DNA of 64,000 nt from Armatimonadota bacterium (GTDB taxonomy: Bacteria; Armatimonadota; Fimbriimonadia; Fimbriimonadales; Fimbriimonadaceae), in contig JAFDWS010000002.1 in NCBI GenBank assembly GCA_018268375.1, positions 62,001 through 126,000 on the forward strand, given 5' to 3'. A model generated the notes under the pieces. It was not told the DNA's origin. It did not search any database and saw only the letters and a list, made by a program, of their open reading frames with translations. Shown here piece by piece: positions 9,801-19,100 of this stretch. The translations under genes were made by a program, and so were the position numbers. Each line of letters starts with the position of its first letter. Positions within the stretch are counted from its first letter, which is position 1.

Positions 9801-11243
9801 GGAGGCAACGGCAAGCTCGCGCAACCAGACTTGAGAAGCCGCATTGGCGCCTACTCCCATTAGCCCTCCCAAAGAAGAGTAGGCTCCCAAAGATTGGACT
9901 TGGGCATCTACCAATAAGAATGCTTCTTCTCGCTCTTCTGCCACAAAATAACCACGTACGATGGCGGTGCCGTCATTGCGGTCTGTGGCATAAAGTTCTA
10001 AACGACCACCTTTTCTGATTTGGTCGGTCGCGGTCGCAGGCAACGTTGTCGTCAACACTGCGTTAGGTGTTTTTGTCTCACCATTCAATCGGTAAAACGT
10101 TGCAGTTGGCGGGTCTTTCGCTGGTGTGCTGACCTGTAAAATATAAGCAGTCGAACCACTGGGATTCAAGAAGACGCCATTGTAAATCCCGACATAGAAA
10201 GATGTCGCGATTTCCGGTGAGTTGTCTGCGACGAGCTTGATGGAAGCATTGACAGCGATGTCAGGTCGAGTCATGCTCATTTGAGCTTTGTCAGTGGTCA
10301 AAGCTACAATGTGTTGCCCGGACGCTAAAGAGATATACACGTGCGCGGGCAGTAGCCCCAATGAGGCACCATAATCGCCGTTGTTGTACCGGAATCCCAG
10401 TTGAAACGTGTGTTGGGCGTCGTATTCTGGCAGAATGGCTCGCTTGGCATGTGTGTTCAATGCACCAGAACGAGTGCTATAAAAGGCATCTCGGACGCCG
10501 TCCACTTCAGGGCGCAACTCAATAATGTCGCCCACATATCTGGACACGCCCGTATTGAACAACGCTGAGGCTTGTTCTTCTGATGCCCTGAACTCCCAAG
10601 AGGTCTTGCGTCCGGTGTACCCCGAGTCTGCCTTAAGGACAGTCGGCAATCCTGGCGTGCCGGGCCGCTCACTTTGCCAGAAGATTTGGTCGTACAGGCC
10701 GTATCCGTTAGGATACGTGACGACCTGAGAGCTGCCTGAAGCCAATACTTCCGCTTGCAAGTATACGGTGCTAAGGCCTCCCGTGGCCGACAACGGCCAA
10801 CCTTCAATGATGAAAAAGCCGGCGAAGTCTCCGTCTCCGGCCTCTTCGCCATCTCCGCTCCACCCCGAGCGGTATTGATTGCCTGATTCACCAGTAAAAT
10901 AGAGCGGGTCTAACTTGCGTCGGTAGTTTTTAGTGCTGTCAAAAGTCGCTGGCGCTTCAGGCCAGTCTACCAACTGTATCGTCGAGCTGCTGCTGAATTC
11001 TGGGTCGTTACTCAGTTTCAAAAGGCTGAGTCGAGACAATGGCACTTCTTCTCGAGTCTCTGTGTCGACCAATTTGAAGCCAATAATCAGGCTGTGTTGG
11101 TTGTAGGAGGTGTCGCTCGTATAGTAAGCAGAGTTAGGATTGGTCTTGTCGACCGAATAAATCTCGCCACGCTCGACAAAGTCAGCGCGCAAGTAACTGC
11201 TCCCAAGGTTGTCCGGGAGAAGAATCTGTACTTCAATGGCCAT
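3834..11243 (-). CDS. 2,469-aa multidomain tail fibre/baseplate protein
   Basis: This is the largest gene in the window (ATG at 11243, TAA at 3834). Three copies of a repeat known from phage tail fibres, of the form (V/I)DGV...GDR(I/L)L...NGIY.V...W.RA.D, occur near residues 815, 910 and 1,315. An Ig/FN3-like stretch begins near residue 1,470 (TTPPTGELSVVDP). Residues about 1,690-1,950 hold repeated short beta blades (YICLGGFSGNVWGFDG, YVYLGTAVRPRLFRF, RVFIGTDSNRIVQYV) that resemble a beta-propeller. Several concanavalin-like segments lie between these. No coiled coil or enzymatic motif is evident. The build suggests a long mosaic host-recognition appendage. Its ribosome site is weak, and it lies 36 bp after the 326-aa gene. 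Confidence 0.9.
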   Translation of the reverse strand: MAIEVQILLPDNLGSSYLRADFVERGEIYSVDKTNPNSAYYTSDTSYNQHSLIIGFKLVDTETREEVPLSRLSLLKLSNDPEFSSSSTIQLVDWPEAPATFDSTKNYRRKLDPLYFTGESGNQYRSGWSGDGEEAGDGDFAGFFIIEGWPLSATGGLSTVYLQAEVLASGSSQVVTYPNGYGLYDQIFWQSERPGTPGLPTVLKADSGYTGRKTSWEFRASEEQASALFNTGVSRYVGDIIELRPEVDGVRDAFYSTRSGALNTHAKRAILPEYDAQHTFQLGFRYNNGDYGASLGLLPAHVYISLASGQHIVALTTDKAQMSMTRPDIAVNASIKLVADNSPEIATSFYVGIYNGVFLNPSGSTAYILQVSTPAKDPPTATFYRLNGETKTPNAVLTTTLPATATDQIRKGGRLELYATDRNDGTAIVRGYFVAEEREEAFLLVDAQVQSLGAYSSLGGLMGVGANAASQVWLRELAVASGRFVLGGDFGNCFVAEDTAVEFDHVSVNTTDRKWADRIDTDFSVFTYGPDTYGDGATAEDELLYLRAPSSETAPSFSEIQAHFPTAGLRTQTEFELAHYSGDFYVGISEAPVQDSVPTALRCESEATGTTMPATLVLCFSSRDKAIEVRQRRSDGTLSRRRVRRYATQDFEAAGSETFVTWKLSVSAAPTNGQSDGTWLVLHRNGEFWGTHHLDLPLEGSSGLGWYISAGVRGGLHSEFSDWTEIDDPSRGQAVLRAFSTKPLPGGETPDDAILPHFRRFFKGKFPTQNHKPFLGQMLVSSCTDESDQAFAVPEAPLNFDSVRLVAQESVSLASAPDTVDGVTVRAGDRILCANQANAAENGIYVVGSVGSGSDGVWVRAGDLATAEDVQFGNRVEVDECFAVRLATTSNVSSTTGTTSAVLDQAPSSVDDVVLSVGDRILVRAQTAAERNGIYEVSSVGSGSNGVWNRADDADTYDEFGDGALVVVSRGTTYAGRTFEVSSGGGSMGSTQLVCALLDAGSASTCGTAWYIDEWVGDFAMDSTPMNWSSAVFVQLLTMSNVRKLLTTARMSLRLQEIKMRPAADDFIAATLPRVRFYAEDSGDVGSPFGGWHKTAVDDNNTYASTGFPVSRNNLLQFDVTASEVEAVEGDLIWLATVVPSGFELVAANAKRMGETDLLASGALIGARRAYGMWHKTFAGKITRTNNSLHGAYLQCRVQADSHARLAGSATLLSEEVKVDREAPGYYSDTVPRLTEVIEPAVRTAILSIQASDDDAGLLAFRVVMEGDHGVVRYSPWQRWGDFVSYKTLATVKAINTAEQALLNGDPGNIDGVSDWQTGDRLLLAGQSAQETNGIYVVNTVGAWVRATDLDEDGELMTNLRVMVENGDLYAGSTWYLHLGDPNANPPYYVMGSTDQVWLDIAPESTVINYTVYLQGKWPLDESGEVDSEMLAQNQALDGARRVWAQVMDRAGNISESMPLTITAQGVAIVDTTPPTGELSVVDPTSGSAQETTKDNTAVVQLSLEDRITAVKDMRTRMSQAGAHSEWSNWKPYLEYLQQDLDANVPSDDLSTDGLKHVEAQFRDYGNNANQAGPLWEVLTRSGQTERIFTCSAPWVPPGEDKEWLYLGGIETITYSEYTLELSNDPAYSSGDAFLVTSPDENDLNRVVYVRSSDDVSVTVDGEEWNLFVPYGGDDLCYGAPAHSFRIDAERGLIVFCDTLTESPTFIVTVVRRSGVLYRWDGSRLELAYDFGYYQEKGILCMLPLDDYICLGGFSGNVWGFDGVVAGAALFTATDDTGALPVTFLTKFQFAHENFPYVYLGTAVRPRLFRFPVSPLASTGGLTQLGGGGFLDEDEGTLTCAIGEYNRVFIGTDSNRIVQYVREPGTNDSDVEADLVETTLRSQYLGTNEPYSMPVSALASTGDQVLAAIGNKPEIWAYSQKKVDSAVVEGWSTTLFDRFFVNNPTPWQFYASDTNQLGGGDTLSSEEHPALTWAAITDPNEEHGIRELVTINGAEGQAVVFRTDEGSDWEQAISNATAWTLEFSTMAIEGTGAQSIEVADGRYRLHVDLYSDRLVVSSGENVLSAPFAGWSDEVEVRSLSTNVVYPERGNKKVWNFSNASSGNDFGPYWIGGEDDTGSTQGWLAGDFVIPGENGAAGSIIVEDETDTASFVLPSQSLRVQALKDGEPTVYWKSSQGVAVDNTVSFYVRLRLNLGTSFSAVGAKLEMAWSPMDNPDARDFVFNEGGPLQDSDGYVTYRFSPPWTGTMRSLAIRLDGVKTKEVFDAGILSVEGDYSFDVDFISVNTEQGSNNISDNFTPVRIGVNGRDLKIWVGRTETPLVNSSDFLGWPTQKSEIVFGKTNTSEAACTFGWSYAKFIAGSVVTPVSYEVKDFGLMWRFPSSGGVTHLVPYQGALWALCAGISDYMFADNPDDRTIHAFSYNRQQEFWKTEPPRLPRDGTTNGFVRAVTACQYRNSLVLCAERVGIMAAPS

Positions 11244-11279
11244 TATAAACGTCCGGAGACTTAGCTATTTTCTACAGTG

Positions 11280-12260
11280 TCAACCTTGCGTAGGGTCGTC
11301 TGCATAGGGGTCGGTGATATCGCTGCCGTCAACGGTCACGGCGACACCCAATGGCAGTTCGGTTTCCACCTCCATCGGCAAGTACACCGAAAGGTAGGCA
11401 AAGCCGTCCACATATGTCACGGTGTCTTCTGCATGAAACGTATATGAGGAGTGAAACACTGACCGTCCCGGGTGGGTCGATGTTTGGCGCACCATTTCAA
11501 CAGGAATCGGTTCTCCTACCGTATCCAGTCCCTCGGGCAACTGCACGTGCAACAATGGTGTCACATCGACAGGTATCAGTACGTCCGAAATGATTTTGAA
11601 GTACATTGTCCGTTTTTTGAGACCTTTGCCAATATCAAGGACTTGTTGTTCTGATTCACTTAGCCCAGCGCGCAAGACTGGGACTGTCGATATCACAGGC
11701 ACGCCAAGTCTGACTGGCCGCGGTGCAGTTCTTGCTGCGTCATCGAACACTGCGATAGAAAACTCTGGCACGCGACCTCCGGTCGGCACAGTGTAAACAC
11801 CTTCAGTAGACGCCGCGGCGACCAAAGCCAGGCCTTGAACGACAGCCGGTGCCTCAAGTTGAAAAGTCAAAATCGACATAGAGCCACCAGGATGTACCTG
11901 TATGCTGTCGTTGTTCAAGACGCACGTGCATCTTTCCGCCAAGACTTCTACTGGCGTCGGGCTTTGAATAGTGAACTTGTTGCTTGAGTTACTGACAAGT
12001 GAATGCCCAAACGTAAATGTGTAAGCTTCTGGCGACGCTGACTTATTGACTAGCTGCACGACTAGCGCGTTTTCGTGTCTAAAAGCGACAACTGTCAGCA
12101 TCTCCCTTCGTAGGGTTACTGACAATCCTCCCTTCACGGCCACAATTTTAGCACCGGCCATGTTGCGCAACGTAACGGTCAAAAATGTCTCTTCTTCTCG
12201 TTTGGCAGCGATAATTGCCTCACTGCCATCAAGCATCGCGTAAACTTCAAACTGTTCCAT
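11280..12260 (-). CDS. Beta-rich virion protein, 326 aa
   Basis: The ATG at 12260 follows the stop codon of the 1,215-aa gene by only 2 nt (TAATCATG on the coding strand), which suggests translational coupling. The start is chosen for this reason, because a longer frame would run back into that gene. The sequence is nearly all beta-strand type (ETFLTVTLRNMAGAKIVAV, ALVVQLVNKS) with an acidic C-terminal tail (DGSDITDPYADDPTQG). I do not recognise a family. Position between two giant fibre/baseplate proteins suggests an adaptor or a small baseplate component. Confidence 0.8.
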   Translation of the reverse strand: MEQFEVYAMLDGSEAIIAAKREEETFLTVTLRNMAGAKIVAVKGGLSVTLRREMLTVVAFRHENALVVQLVNKSASPEAYTFTFGHSLVSNSSNKFTIQSPTPVEVLAERCTCVLNNDSIQVHPGGSMSILTFQLEAPAVVQGLALVAAASTEGVYTVPTGGRVPEFSIAVFDDAARTAPRPVRLGVPVISTVPVLRAGLSESEQQVLDIGKGLKKRTMYFKIISDVLIPVDVTPLLHVQLPEGLDTVGEPIPVEMVRQTSTHPGRSVFHSSYTFHAEDTVTYVDGFAYLSVYLPMEVETELPLGVAVTVDGSDITDPYADDPTQG

Positions 12261-12262
12261 GA

Positions 12263-15200
12263 TTATTCGGACACCAAAATATGCCCATTGGGCAACAAAG
12301 CGAGACCGGTTGGCTTTACAAGTGTGCCGACTCCCCAAATGAACGTTGCGTTCCCCTGTGCCGTTAACCTCATGAGCCGTGACGTTTTACCGCCTCCGAC
12401 GCGGTCGTAAATCACAGTCCAATAGTGAATACCATCTGGGTCTGGCAACGCGCGCACAGGGTCTCCAGTAATGGTTAAGTTGACCAATGGCACATTTCCA
12501 GCCGCCCTACTGATGATTGTCACGCGCCCTTGTTCGTCACTGCCGTCAGCAGGCGCAGCCACCAACACGTTCCCGCTGTCCAACAAATATGCCGAGCCCC
12601 CACGACCTTCTGGGACTTTAACGACACTGGATTTGATAGACCAGTCTCGCTCTCCAGTTGGAGAATAAGCTATAACGGCCCTATTGCCGCCCGTAGCCAC
12701 CACGTAGTCGCCAATATCGGTGTATTGGCTAGACTGCGGACTGTACAGGTTGTCAAAAACCACATTGCCGACATATACGTCAAGAATCACGTTGCCAACT
12801 TGGCCACCAGGCCCTTGCAGTCGTGTCTCGTTGGGGTCAAAGACGCCATCGTCGGCACTTTCCTCCGGTGGTGTGCTTAATCCGTCCTCGGCCGACAACG
12901 GGCACATGGAAGCTAGTGTGTACTCTGCTCCGCCTAGTGCTCCGTACAACACGCCCTCTTGCCCATCAAGCCAGTCCGGCAACCCACAATCGCTTAGCCC
13001 TTGACCACCCCCGCCATCATTGCCACCTCCGCTGCCGCTGCCGCCGCCAGAAGAACCGCCATCGCTAGACCCCGGGTCTTGTTCGTCGCCTGTCGACACA
13101 CCGGCATTGACTAGTGCACCCTCGTTGATGACTAATTTGACAACACCCGTCCACGCGTTGATTTGCGCGACTTGGGCAGTAGAAAACCTGACTTCGAGCG
13201 TTGGGCTTTTGCCCAGTGTGTCTGGACCGAACAAAACGACATTGACATCGGCGTCTGCCAGGCTGATGGAGTCCAAGTCGCTGACTAGCGCCATGTTCTC
13301 CCGCGCAGACACGGTGACGTTTTGGCTAAAAGCCACCCACAGTCGTCCTTTCGTAGGATTGTAGTACGCTGCCAAGGCTGCCCATGCACGTTGTGTTTTG
13401 TGCAAACGGATGTTGCCTTGGACTACTAGCTCAACGACATTGTCCAAGCTGACGTGTGCCAGACGGTCATTGGCCGTGTCTGCCACGACGACGCTGTCGT
13501 CTAAGTAAGTGGCGTCGACCGGAGATGAAAAGCCTTTGACGACACTGCCGTTCCATACTTGCCGCGGAGACAAAGGCAGACTTTCGCCATCTGCGTATGT
13601 TGACTCGGGGTCACCTCCAGAATCGAAGTCAGTGTAAATGTTGTTCCCACGAATGAATCTCCATTCACCCACATGAGTCACGTCTTGGATTTTCAAGTCG
13701 TTCGGTGGCGTATCGGTGTCAGGGTCGCAAATTACGTTTACAAAAGCTTCTGCCTTGCTCCAGGCTGCAATGTTCTCATCGGCCGCAGGGATTTTCCGGT
13801 CCCATACTTTTGTCGCGCTGGCCCCAGGACTTCTGAACTGCAGCGACAGCTCGTCCACAAACGGTGCCGTGAGGTTGTCCGTAGAACTGCGCAGCTCGAC
13901 AATTACGTCAATCCATCGCCCTACATTGCCGGCAGGGTTTATGACCCCACTGACTACCTGGTACCTGTTGGCAGCGCCCAGGTCTTCTTCAGTGTTGGCC
14001 ACACGAGTATAGACAGTCATGTAAGAGGCAATATCGACTGTCCACACGGCAGTGTCGTATTGTGTCAGCTCGTAGTTCGAGTCGAATCGAAAAACTAACC
14101 TGCCGGTATCCGCATAATAGAGTCCGTTCCAAACAAAAATGGTGCCTGTGATGTCTGGCAAACTTGCTCTGTACTCGACTACCCTTGAGTCCGGAATGTC
14201 CACTTCGTCGGGGACATTGAGCTCAAAGGTCATCTCTTTGACGTCCCATCCGTAAACAGTGTCCCAGATAAAGCCAATGCCAATGACCTCTACCAACTGG
14301 TCTGTCTCGTCTACGAACTCTAACAGATTTTTGACTGCGAACAAATCATCGCCGTTGTCATCGTCACCATCGTGGATTTTGACCAACTTGGACAAAGACA
14401 ACGTTTTGCTTGCTCCTGCGGTCGTAGTGACCGTTTCTTGTGTGCCTCCGGACTCCACAAGTAGGTACATATAGATGTCCCCTTGCACGTTGTCCACACC
14501 AAGGTTGAAGCCAACCATGATTTTAGTTCTGTCCGACCAATCTACTGCCGAGTCAAACTCGTTGAAAAAATGTCGTCTAACGTCGTAGTCGTCGCTGAGT
14601 TGTGTCGGCGGCGGTGTGACTGGTAACTTGGTGACTGAGTCGGTAAACCGATAGGCAGTCTGCCAATCAGTCAAATCCTCTGTGGCAACACGCGAGTAGT
14701 TCAAAGGTCGCTCAAGCGTGATGCCACCCGCGATGCCTTCGCCAGTGACTTCTATGTCTCTGGTCACAGGGTCGGCCGAGACCGTGCGCGCAAGTCCGAG
14801 TTCGAGCGCTGTATTGAAATCGGTATCGGTAACCCACGCAATCGCATCGCTGTTGATTGGGCTTGTAGAAACGCCGCGGATTTCGCGGTTAGACTTGTCG
14901 ATGATTGCCAGCGGAACAGTGTCAGGCACATACAGCCCCGGAACGTCTGTCAGGCCATAATCGGCATAGTTTTCATAATAAGCGACGTAGCTGTCCGGTG
15001 TCACGCCAGGCACATATAGAATGGTGTTGACGGTTTTTTCGTCAATGTCGTCCCACCCCGAGCGTTTTTTGGCCGCGAGACCGAATTGCAAAATGTTGAC
15101 GCCGAACAAGTCAGCCAGTCGGTCACTATAGTCAATTTCCAGTGCCCCCAACAAGCTGTCAATCTCGGCATGCGTCAATGTGCCGCGACGCGTAAGAGTG

Positions 15201-15910
15201 TTGTGGTCTATTTGTGGCAGTCGGTCTGGGTCTAACGTGCCTTTGGTGAAAGTGGACAAGTCACCATCTTCAATAAAGTCTCCAGACAGCTTGCCTTGCA
15301 CATGTCGTCGTAAGTCGATGGGCGATGGGTTGCGCGAACCACCGATGTGCTTGTGTCGGTTGACGATGTCGGCAATGGTAGAAAAGAGCGAAATTTCAAC
15401 TCGTCCACATTCGGACGTGTTGTTCGGCGTCAACACTATGCCGTTTGATGTCTGCGTGGCGAGCACGCATCCCAGTCCTACAAATCGCGATGTGTCGCTC
15501 AGTTCTGTATTGGAGACAAAAAACTTTACAGTCTGCCTGTGCGGTGTCGTTTTGTCCGCTTCGGCATAGATGAAGTATGTGAACGATTGATTAGTGCCCA
15601 AGTTGGGCGGTGCTGGAATGTCCAACACGACAGCTTCGGTCGTGCGGCAACTCTTCCATGCCACGTGCCCCCTGCCGGGAGTTATGGAGACTTGTCGGTC
15701 ACGAGTGTCCCCCGTTACGTTTTCGATGAGCCAACTTGGATTGTCAGGGTCGTCGTCAATGATGCCGTTGCCAAAAATGTCGAACAACCAGTACAATTGC
15801 CTTTCGACTGTCTCAAAACGACGTTGGTCCATTGTCAGGTCGTCGCCACCGACCTGTGCATACGGGGTCAAGTACCCAAGTTTGTAAATTGCGGTTTCTG
15901 GCAAGCTCAT
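12263..15910 (-). CDS. 1,215-aa baseplate/tail-fibre protein with propeller-like C-terminus
   Basis: The ATG at 15910 overlaps the stop of the 84-aa gene (ATGA). Residues about 185-265 carry HKHIGGSRNP, GDLSTFTKGTLDPDRLP and a short helix. This resembles the attachment segment of phage baseplate wedge and tail-fibre proteins. The middle is beta-rich. A Gly/Ser linker near residue 955 (GGSSGGGSGSGGGNDGGGG) separates it from a final ~240 residues of NHL/propeller-like strands (DYVVATGGNRAVIAYSPTG, LLPNGHILVSE at the very end). It is probably a structural tail-tip component; the receptor is unknown. Confidence 0.88.
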   Translation of the reverse strand: MSLPETAIYKLGYLTPYAQVGGDDLTMDQRRFETVERQLYWLFDIFGNGIIDDDPDNPSWLIENVTGDTRDRQVSITPGRGHVAWKSCRTTEAVVLDIPAPPNLGTNQSFTYFIYAEADKTTPHRQTVKFFVSNTELSDTSRFVGLGCVLATQTSNGIVLTPNNTSECGRVEISLFSTIADIVNRHKHIGGSRNPSPIDLRRHVQGKLSGDFIEDGDLSTFTKGTLDPDRLPQIDHNTLTRRGTLTHAEIDSLLGALEIDYSDRLADLFGVNILQFGLAAKKRSGWDDIDEKTVNTILYVPGVTPDSYVAYYENYADYGLTDVPGLYVPDTVPLAIIDKSNREIRGVSTSPINSDAIAWVTDTDFNTALELGLARTVSADPVTRDIEVTGEGIAGGITLERPLNYSRVATEDLTDWQTAYRFTDSVTKLPVTPPPTQLSDDYDVRRHFFNEFDSAVDWSDRTKIMVGFNLGVDNVQGDIYMYLLVESGGTQETVTTTAGASKTLSLSKLVKIHDGDDDNGDDLFAVKNLLEFVDETDQLVEVIGIGFIWDTVYGWDVKEMTFELNVPDEVDIPDSRVVEYRASLPDITGTIFVWNGLYYADTGRLVFRFDSNYELTQYDTAVWTVDIASYMTVYTRVANTEEDLGAANRYQVVSGVINPAGNVGRWIDVIVELRSSTDNLTAPFVDELSLQFRSPGASATKVWDRKIPAADENIAAWSKAEAFVNVICDPDTDTPPNDLKIQDVTHVGEWRFIRGNNIYTDFDSGGDPESTYADGESLPLSPRQVWNGSVVKGFSSPVDATYLDDSVVVADTANDRLAHVSLDNVVELVVQGNIRLHKTQRAWAALAAYYNPTKGRLWVAFSQNVTVSARENMALVSDLDSISLADADVNVVLFGPDTLGKSPTLEVRFSTAQVAQINAWTGVVKLVINEGALVNAGVSTGDEQDPGSSDGGSSGGGSGSGGGNDGGGGQGLSDCGLPDWLDGQEGVLYGALGGAEYTLASMCPLSAEDGLSTPPEESADDGVFDPNETRLQGPGGQVGNVILDVYVGNVVFDNLYSPQSSQYTDIGDYVVATGGNRAVIAYSPTGERDWSIKSSVVKVPEGRGGSAYLLDSGNVLVAAPADGSDEQGRVTIISRAAGNVPLVNLTITGDPVRALPDPDGIHYWTVIYDRVGGGKTSRLMRLTAQGNATFIWGVGTLVKPTGLALLPNGHILVSE

Positions 15911-16161
15911 CGCAGCGGTCCTCCAGAGCTATCGGTCGTCGAGAGCTGGCCAGGAAAAGAATAACCCGTGACGGCTTCGACTCCCCAGGTCGAGCTCCCC
16001 CAGCGCAACACGATGCTGTCAGAGCGAGAGCCACCCTCGTCCAACAGCTTCGCCTGGTTCGTCTCGACAGAAAGCACCAACGACTGTGGCACGTCGGTCA
16101 CGTTGACGACCTGCTCCACATGGTATCGCACTGCTTCACTAAGTGAACGAAATCTTGGCAT
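15907..16161 (-). CDS. Small virion-operon protein, 84 aa
   Basis: The ATG at 16161 has a strong GGAGGAGC ribosome site about 6 nt upstream. A TTG two codons earlier would sit too close to that site, so I reject it. The stop overlaps the start of the 1,215-aa gene (ATGA), and the start lies 2 nt after the stop of the hub-like gene. The protein begins with a helix (RFRSLSEAVRYHVEQVVNV) followed by strands. I do not recognise a family. A small baseplate or hub accessory is plausible from position. Confidence 0.8.
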   Translation of the reverse strand: MPRFRSLSEAVRYHVEQVVNVTDVPQSLVLSVETNQAKLLDEGGSRSDSIVLRWGSSTWGVEAVTGYSFPGQLSTTDSSGGPLR

Positions 16162-16163
16162 GG

Positions 16164-19100
16164 TCAAGCTCCTCCAGGCCCGAGGTTGACCAAGGCGTTC
16201 GCCGTGATGACCGGGAACGTCTCGCCCTGAATCGAGGCCGTAATAATGTTTTCTTCTTTCTTGAAGTTGTACGACACTTCACGATAGAAGTACATGTCGG
16301 TATTTATCGCTGTGTTTTGCCCGACAAAGGTTTTGAGGTAGAACCGACCATTGTGCCTCAAAGGTTTGGTGACATAACAACTAAAGTTGATGGTCTGGTA
16401 AGTCTTGCGCCTCACGTCGTGCAGTGTTTGCACACGGCGCCTGATGGCTTCCTTGGTCAACAAGGAGCTTTGCTTGTCTACTTCGACGTACCATTTTGGA
16501 TACCCGACATATCCGATGTCTTCGGGCAACGGTTCGTTGTTTTCGAAAGACCTATTGATGAGGTCGAGTGTCGCCTGAGAATATGCCGCAGAGTTTCTGT
16601 CCTCGGGCTCAACGGCACCAATTGGCTCGCCATAAGGAGTCTTTCCGTACACCAAGAAATCAGTGTAAAGAAAGTCTGTCATTGTCGTCTCGACGTAGTC
16701 GCCCATCAGCACACCATGTTGGAATTCGGCACTGACATTGGGCAAGAATGTGACGTTGTTCTCGTCTGGGGTGCCTACAAACTCTAAAGCGTCGACGAAG
16801 GCGTTATCAAAGCGCCAGTCGAGCCTGATATAACCCTTGTTGTAGTCCCAATACAGTACGGGCAGCACATTGAGGTCGATAATCAAGTCTAAAATGGGGT
16901 CTATGACTTCAGAGATGGACTCGGCCGGGTCGCCTGTGATGGTTGGAGTCGAAAGCGACGGGTGGTTGCTGGTGCTCGCAAGTCGTATTTCTAGAGCGTT
17001 GCGAAATGCCGCCAGACCCAACTCGTCTTGTTCTGGGTCGTCGGTGTGACCGATGACGGCTTCTTGTTCTTTGTACCAGTCAATCAGACCGGTGTGCTCC
17101 ATACAGGAGCGAATAATGTCGTTGTAACGCACTCCGGCGAAGTACTCAGTCTTTCGAAAAGTCAAACGGTCGACCAAGACACTGGCTATGTCTTCACACT
17201 CCAAAGTAGTGACAGACGTGCCGTCTGCGCGCCGCTGCGTGGTCACCTCGAGAACTTGCCCTTGAAAGAAAGTAGTCGGCGCGCCGTACCCGCCTCCGAG
17301 CGTTACTGTAGGTTTGTTTTCTTCTATGAATGCCAGGACTTTGCGCCCCATTTGAGTGGCCGCGAGATTGAGGAGCACTACCTGGGCTTTCCCGTGCACG
17401 CGGGAAGCGTTGTCGTTCATTAATGAGTACGTGACAGTCCATTCTGACAAGTAGTTGGACATATCGCCCCATTTAACGAACTGTTTGACCAGTGGCTCCG
17501 GCACCTTTGCGGGCCCGGGCGGCTTGACATAAAAGAACACCGGGCCTTCCAATGTAGTATTGAAGCTCACAATGCCCTTGCACTCGGCCTCGCTTCTTGG
17601 TTCGGCGGTCAATTGGTCGTCCGTGGGGACGCTCAGGGTGCCATAGTAAATCAGTTCCTGGGCTTGTTCTTGCGTGCGTCGTCGCCAATCAGCATAGTAG
17701 GTGGGCGCCGCCTCAAGCGCAGTCTCTTCCTCGCTTGTGCGTGGTTGCCGCAGGCGGTGTGCTTGAAAAAACTCATTAAGTGCAGTCGGGTCAATTGTGT
17801 CGGACTTGGCTGCTGGAGCAGTAAAGTTGGCTCGCACAAACCCTAAGTCTTCGATGCCGTCGTTCAGCCCGTCGGCCGTAATCAGCTCGGGATGGTAATT
17901 GTTGAATGCAATCGGTCCATACTGGAACTTGGTCGCAATATAGCGGAAGGTCGCTTTGATGGTTGCGTCTGTCGAAATGTATGGCGGGAACTGGGTGTTC
18001 TCATCGTCAATGCGCTCATCGCTCAATGGAGGACTGAAGCAGTTCCACGTCAATGGATTGGGTTCAAACCCAATAAGCATTACAGAGCCGGCAAAGTGGA
18101 CAAAAACGCTGTATTGCGACTCGTTTTGCCCTTGAGCAAAAATGGGACCGACTATGGAAAACGCCTCAAACTCTCTCGAGCGTGGATGGAAATACTCAAA
18201 CTTGGGCTGTTGGTTGACAGTCAGGGTTAGTCGAAAACGAGAGACGGTCACTAAATCTTCTGCGTCACCGGCATTTTCATCTCCCCATTCAAGAACGATG
18301 CTTCCGTCAAAAGCGTCGTTGTTTTCCGTAATCACGTTGGTCCGGGGCCGACCATGCCAAAAATGCATCTGGAAACCACAATTGGGGCTGGATGCCATTT
18401 GCACCCGCCTGGTAGACACTTTGAACAGGCGGTCGGCTGGATATACTAAAACTGCCTTGTCTTCTTCGGCCACCGCGGCGTCATCCACGTTGCCGGTATA
18501 GAGGTAATCCTTGCTGATGGGGAAGAGCCGTTTCAAAGTACAGTTGCCATGCACTTCTACGAACATGGAGTTGTCGCCAGGGAGTTGGGCGAAATTGTCA
18601 CCTGTCGGTCCTTGGTTTTTGATGGTCTTAGTCCCGTCAATGGATTCGGGCGTGATTCGGCGCCACACATTGTACGTGTGCCGAGCCACTGGCTTGTCCG
18701 CGCCCAGGCTGTCAAACACGCTTTTGTAAGCTGGGGGCAATGTAGGATTGGGCACGCCTACGACCTGTGTTGTGTCAAATGCTTCGGCGTCGTCATAATC
18801 GCCCGTTACCGCACTGGACACGGTGGCTTCAGAATCGTACGACGGGTCATACTTTTGGTTGTCGTAAGTCAACGATGCCGCATCAGGCCCTTTAATCAGG
18901 TCGTAATAGGCACTGACCTCACCGGCCGGGATACCGCCCTCGGCAAACGTGCACATCGGTGCGCCAATGTTCATGTTCGCATAGGGAATGATGCCGCCAC
19001 TGCAATTGGGTATTGAGTTCAAGCGCATAGAAATAATGAGCTCTTCTGCAGTGGATGGTCGACCAGGGTGCGGGTTGCGCATGCTAGTGATGAAATTCCT

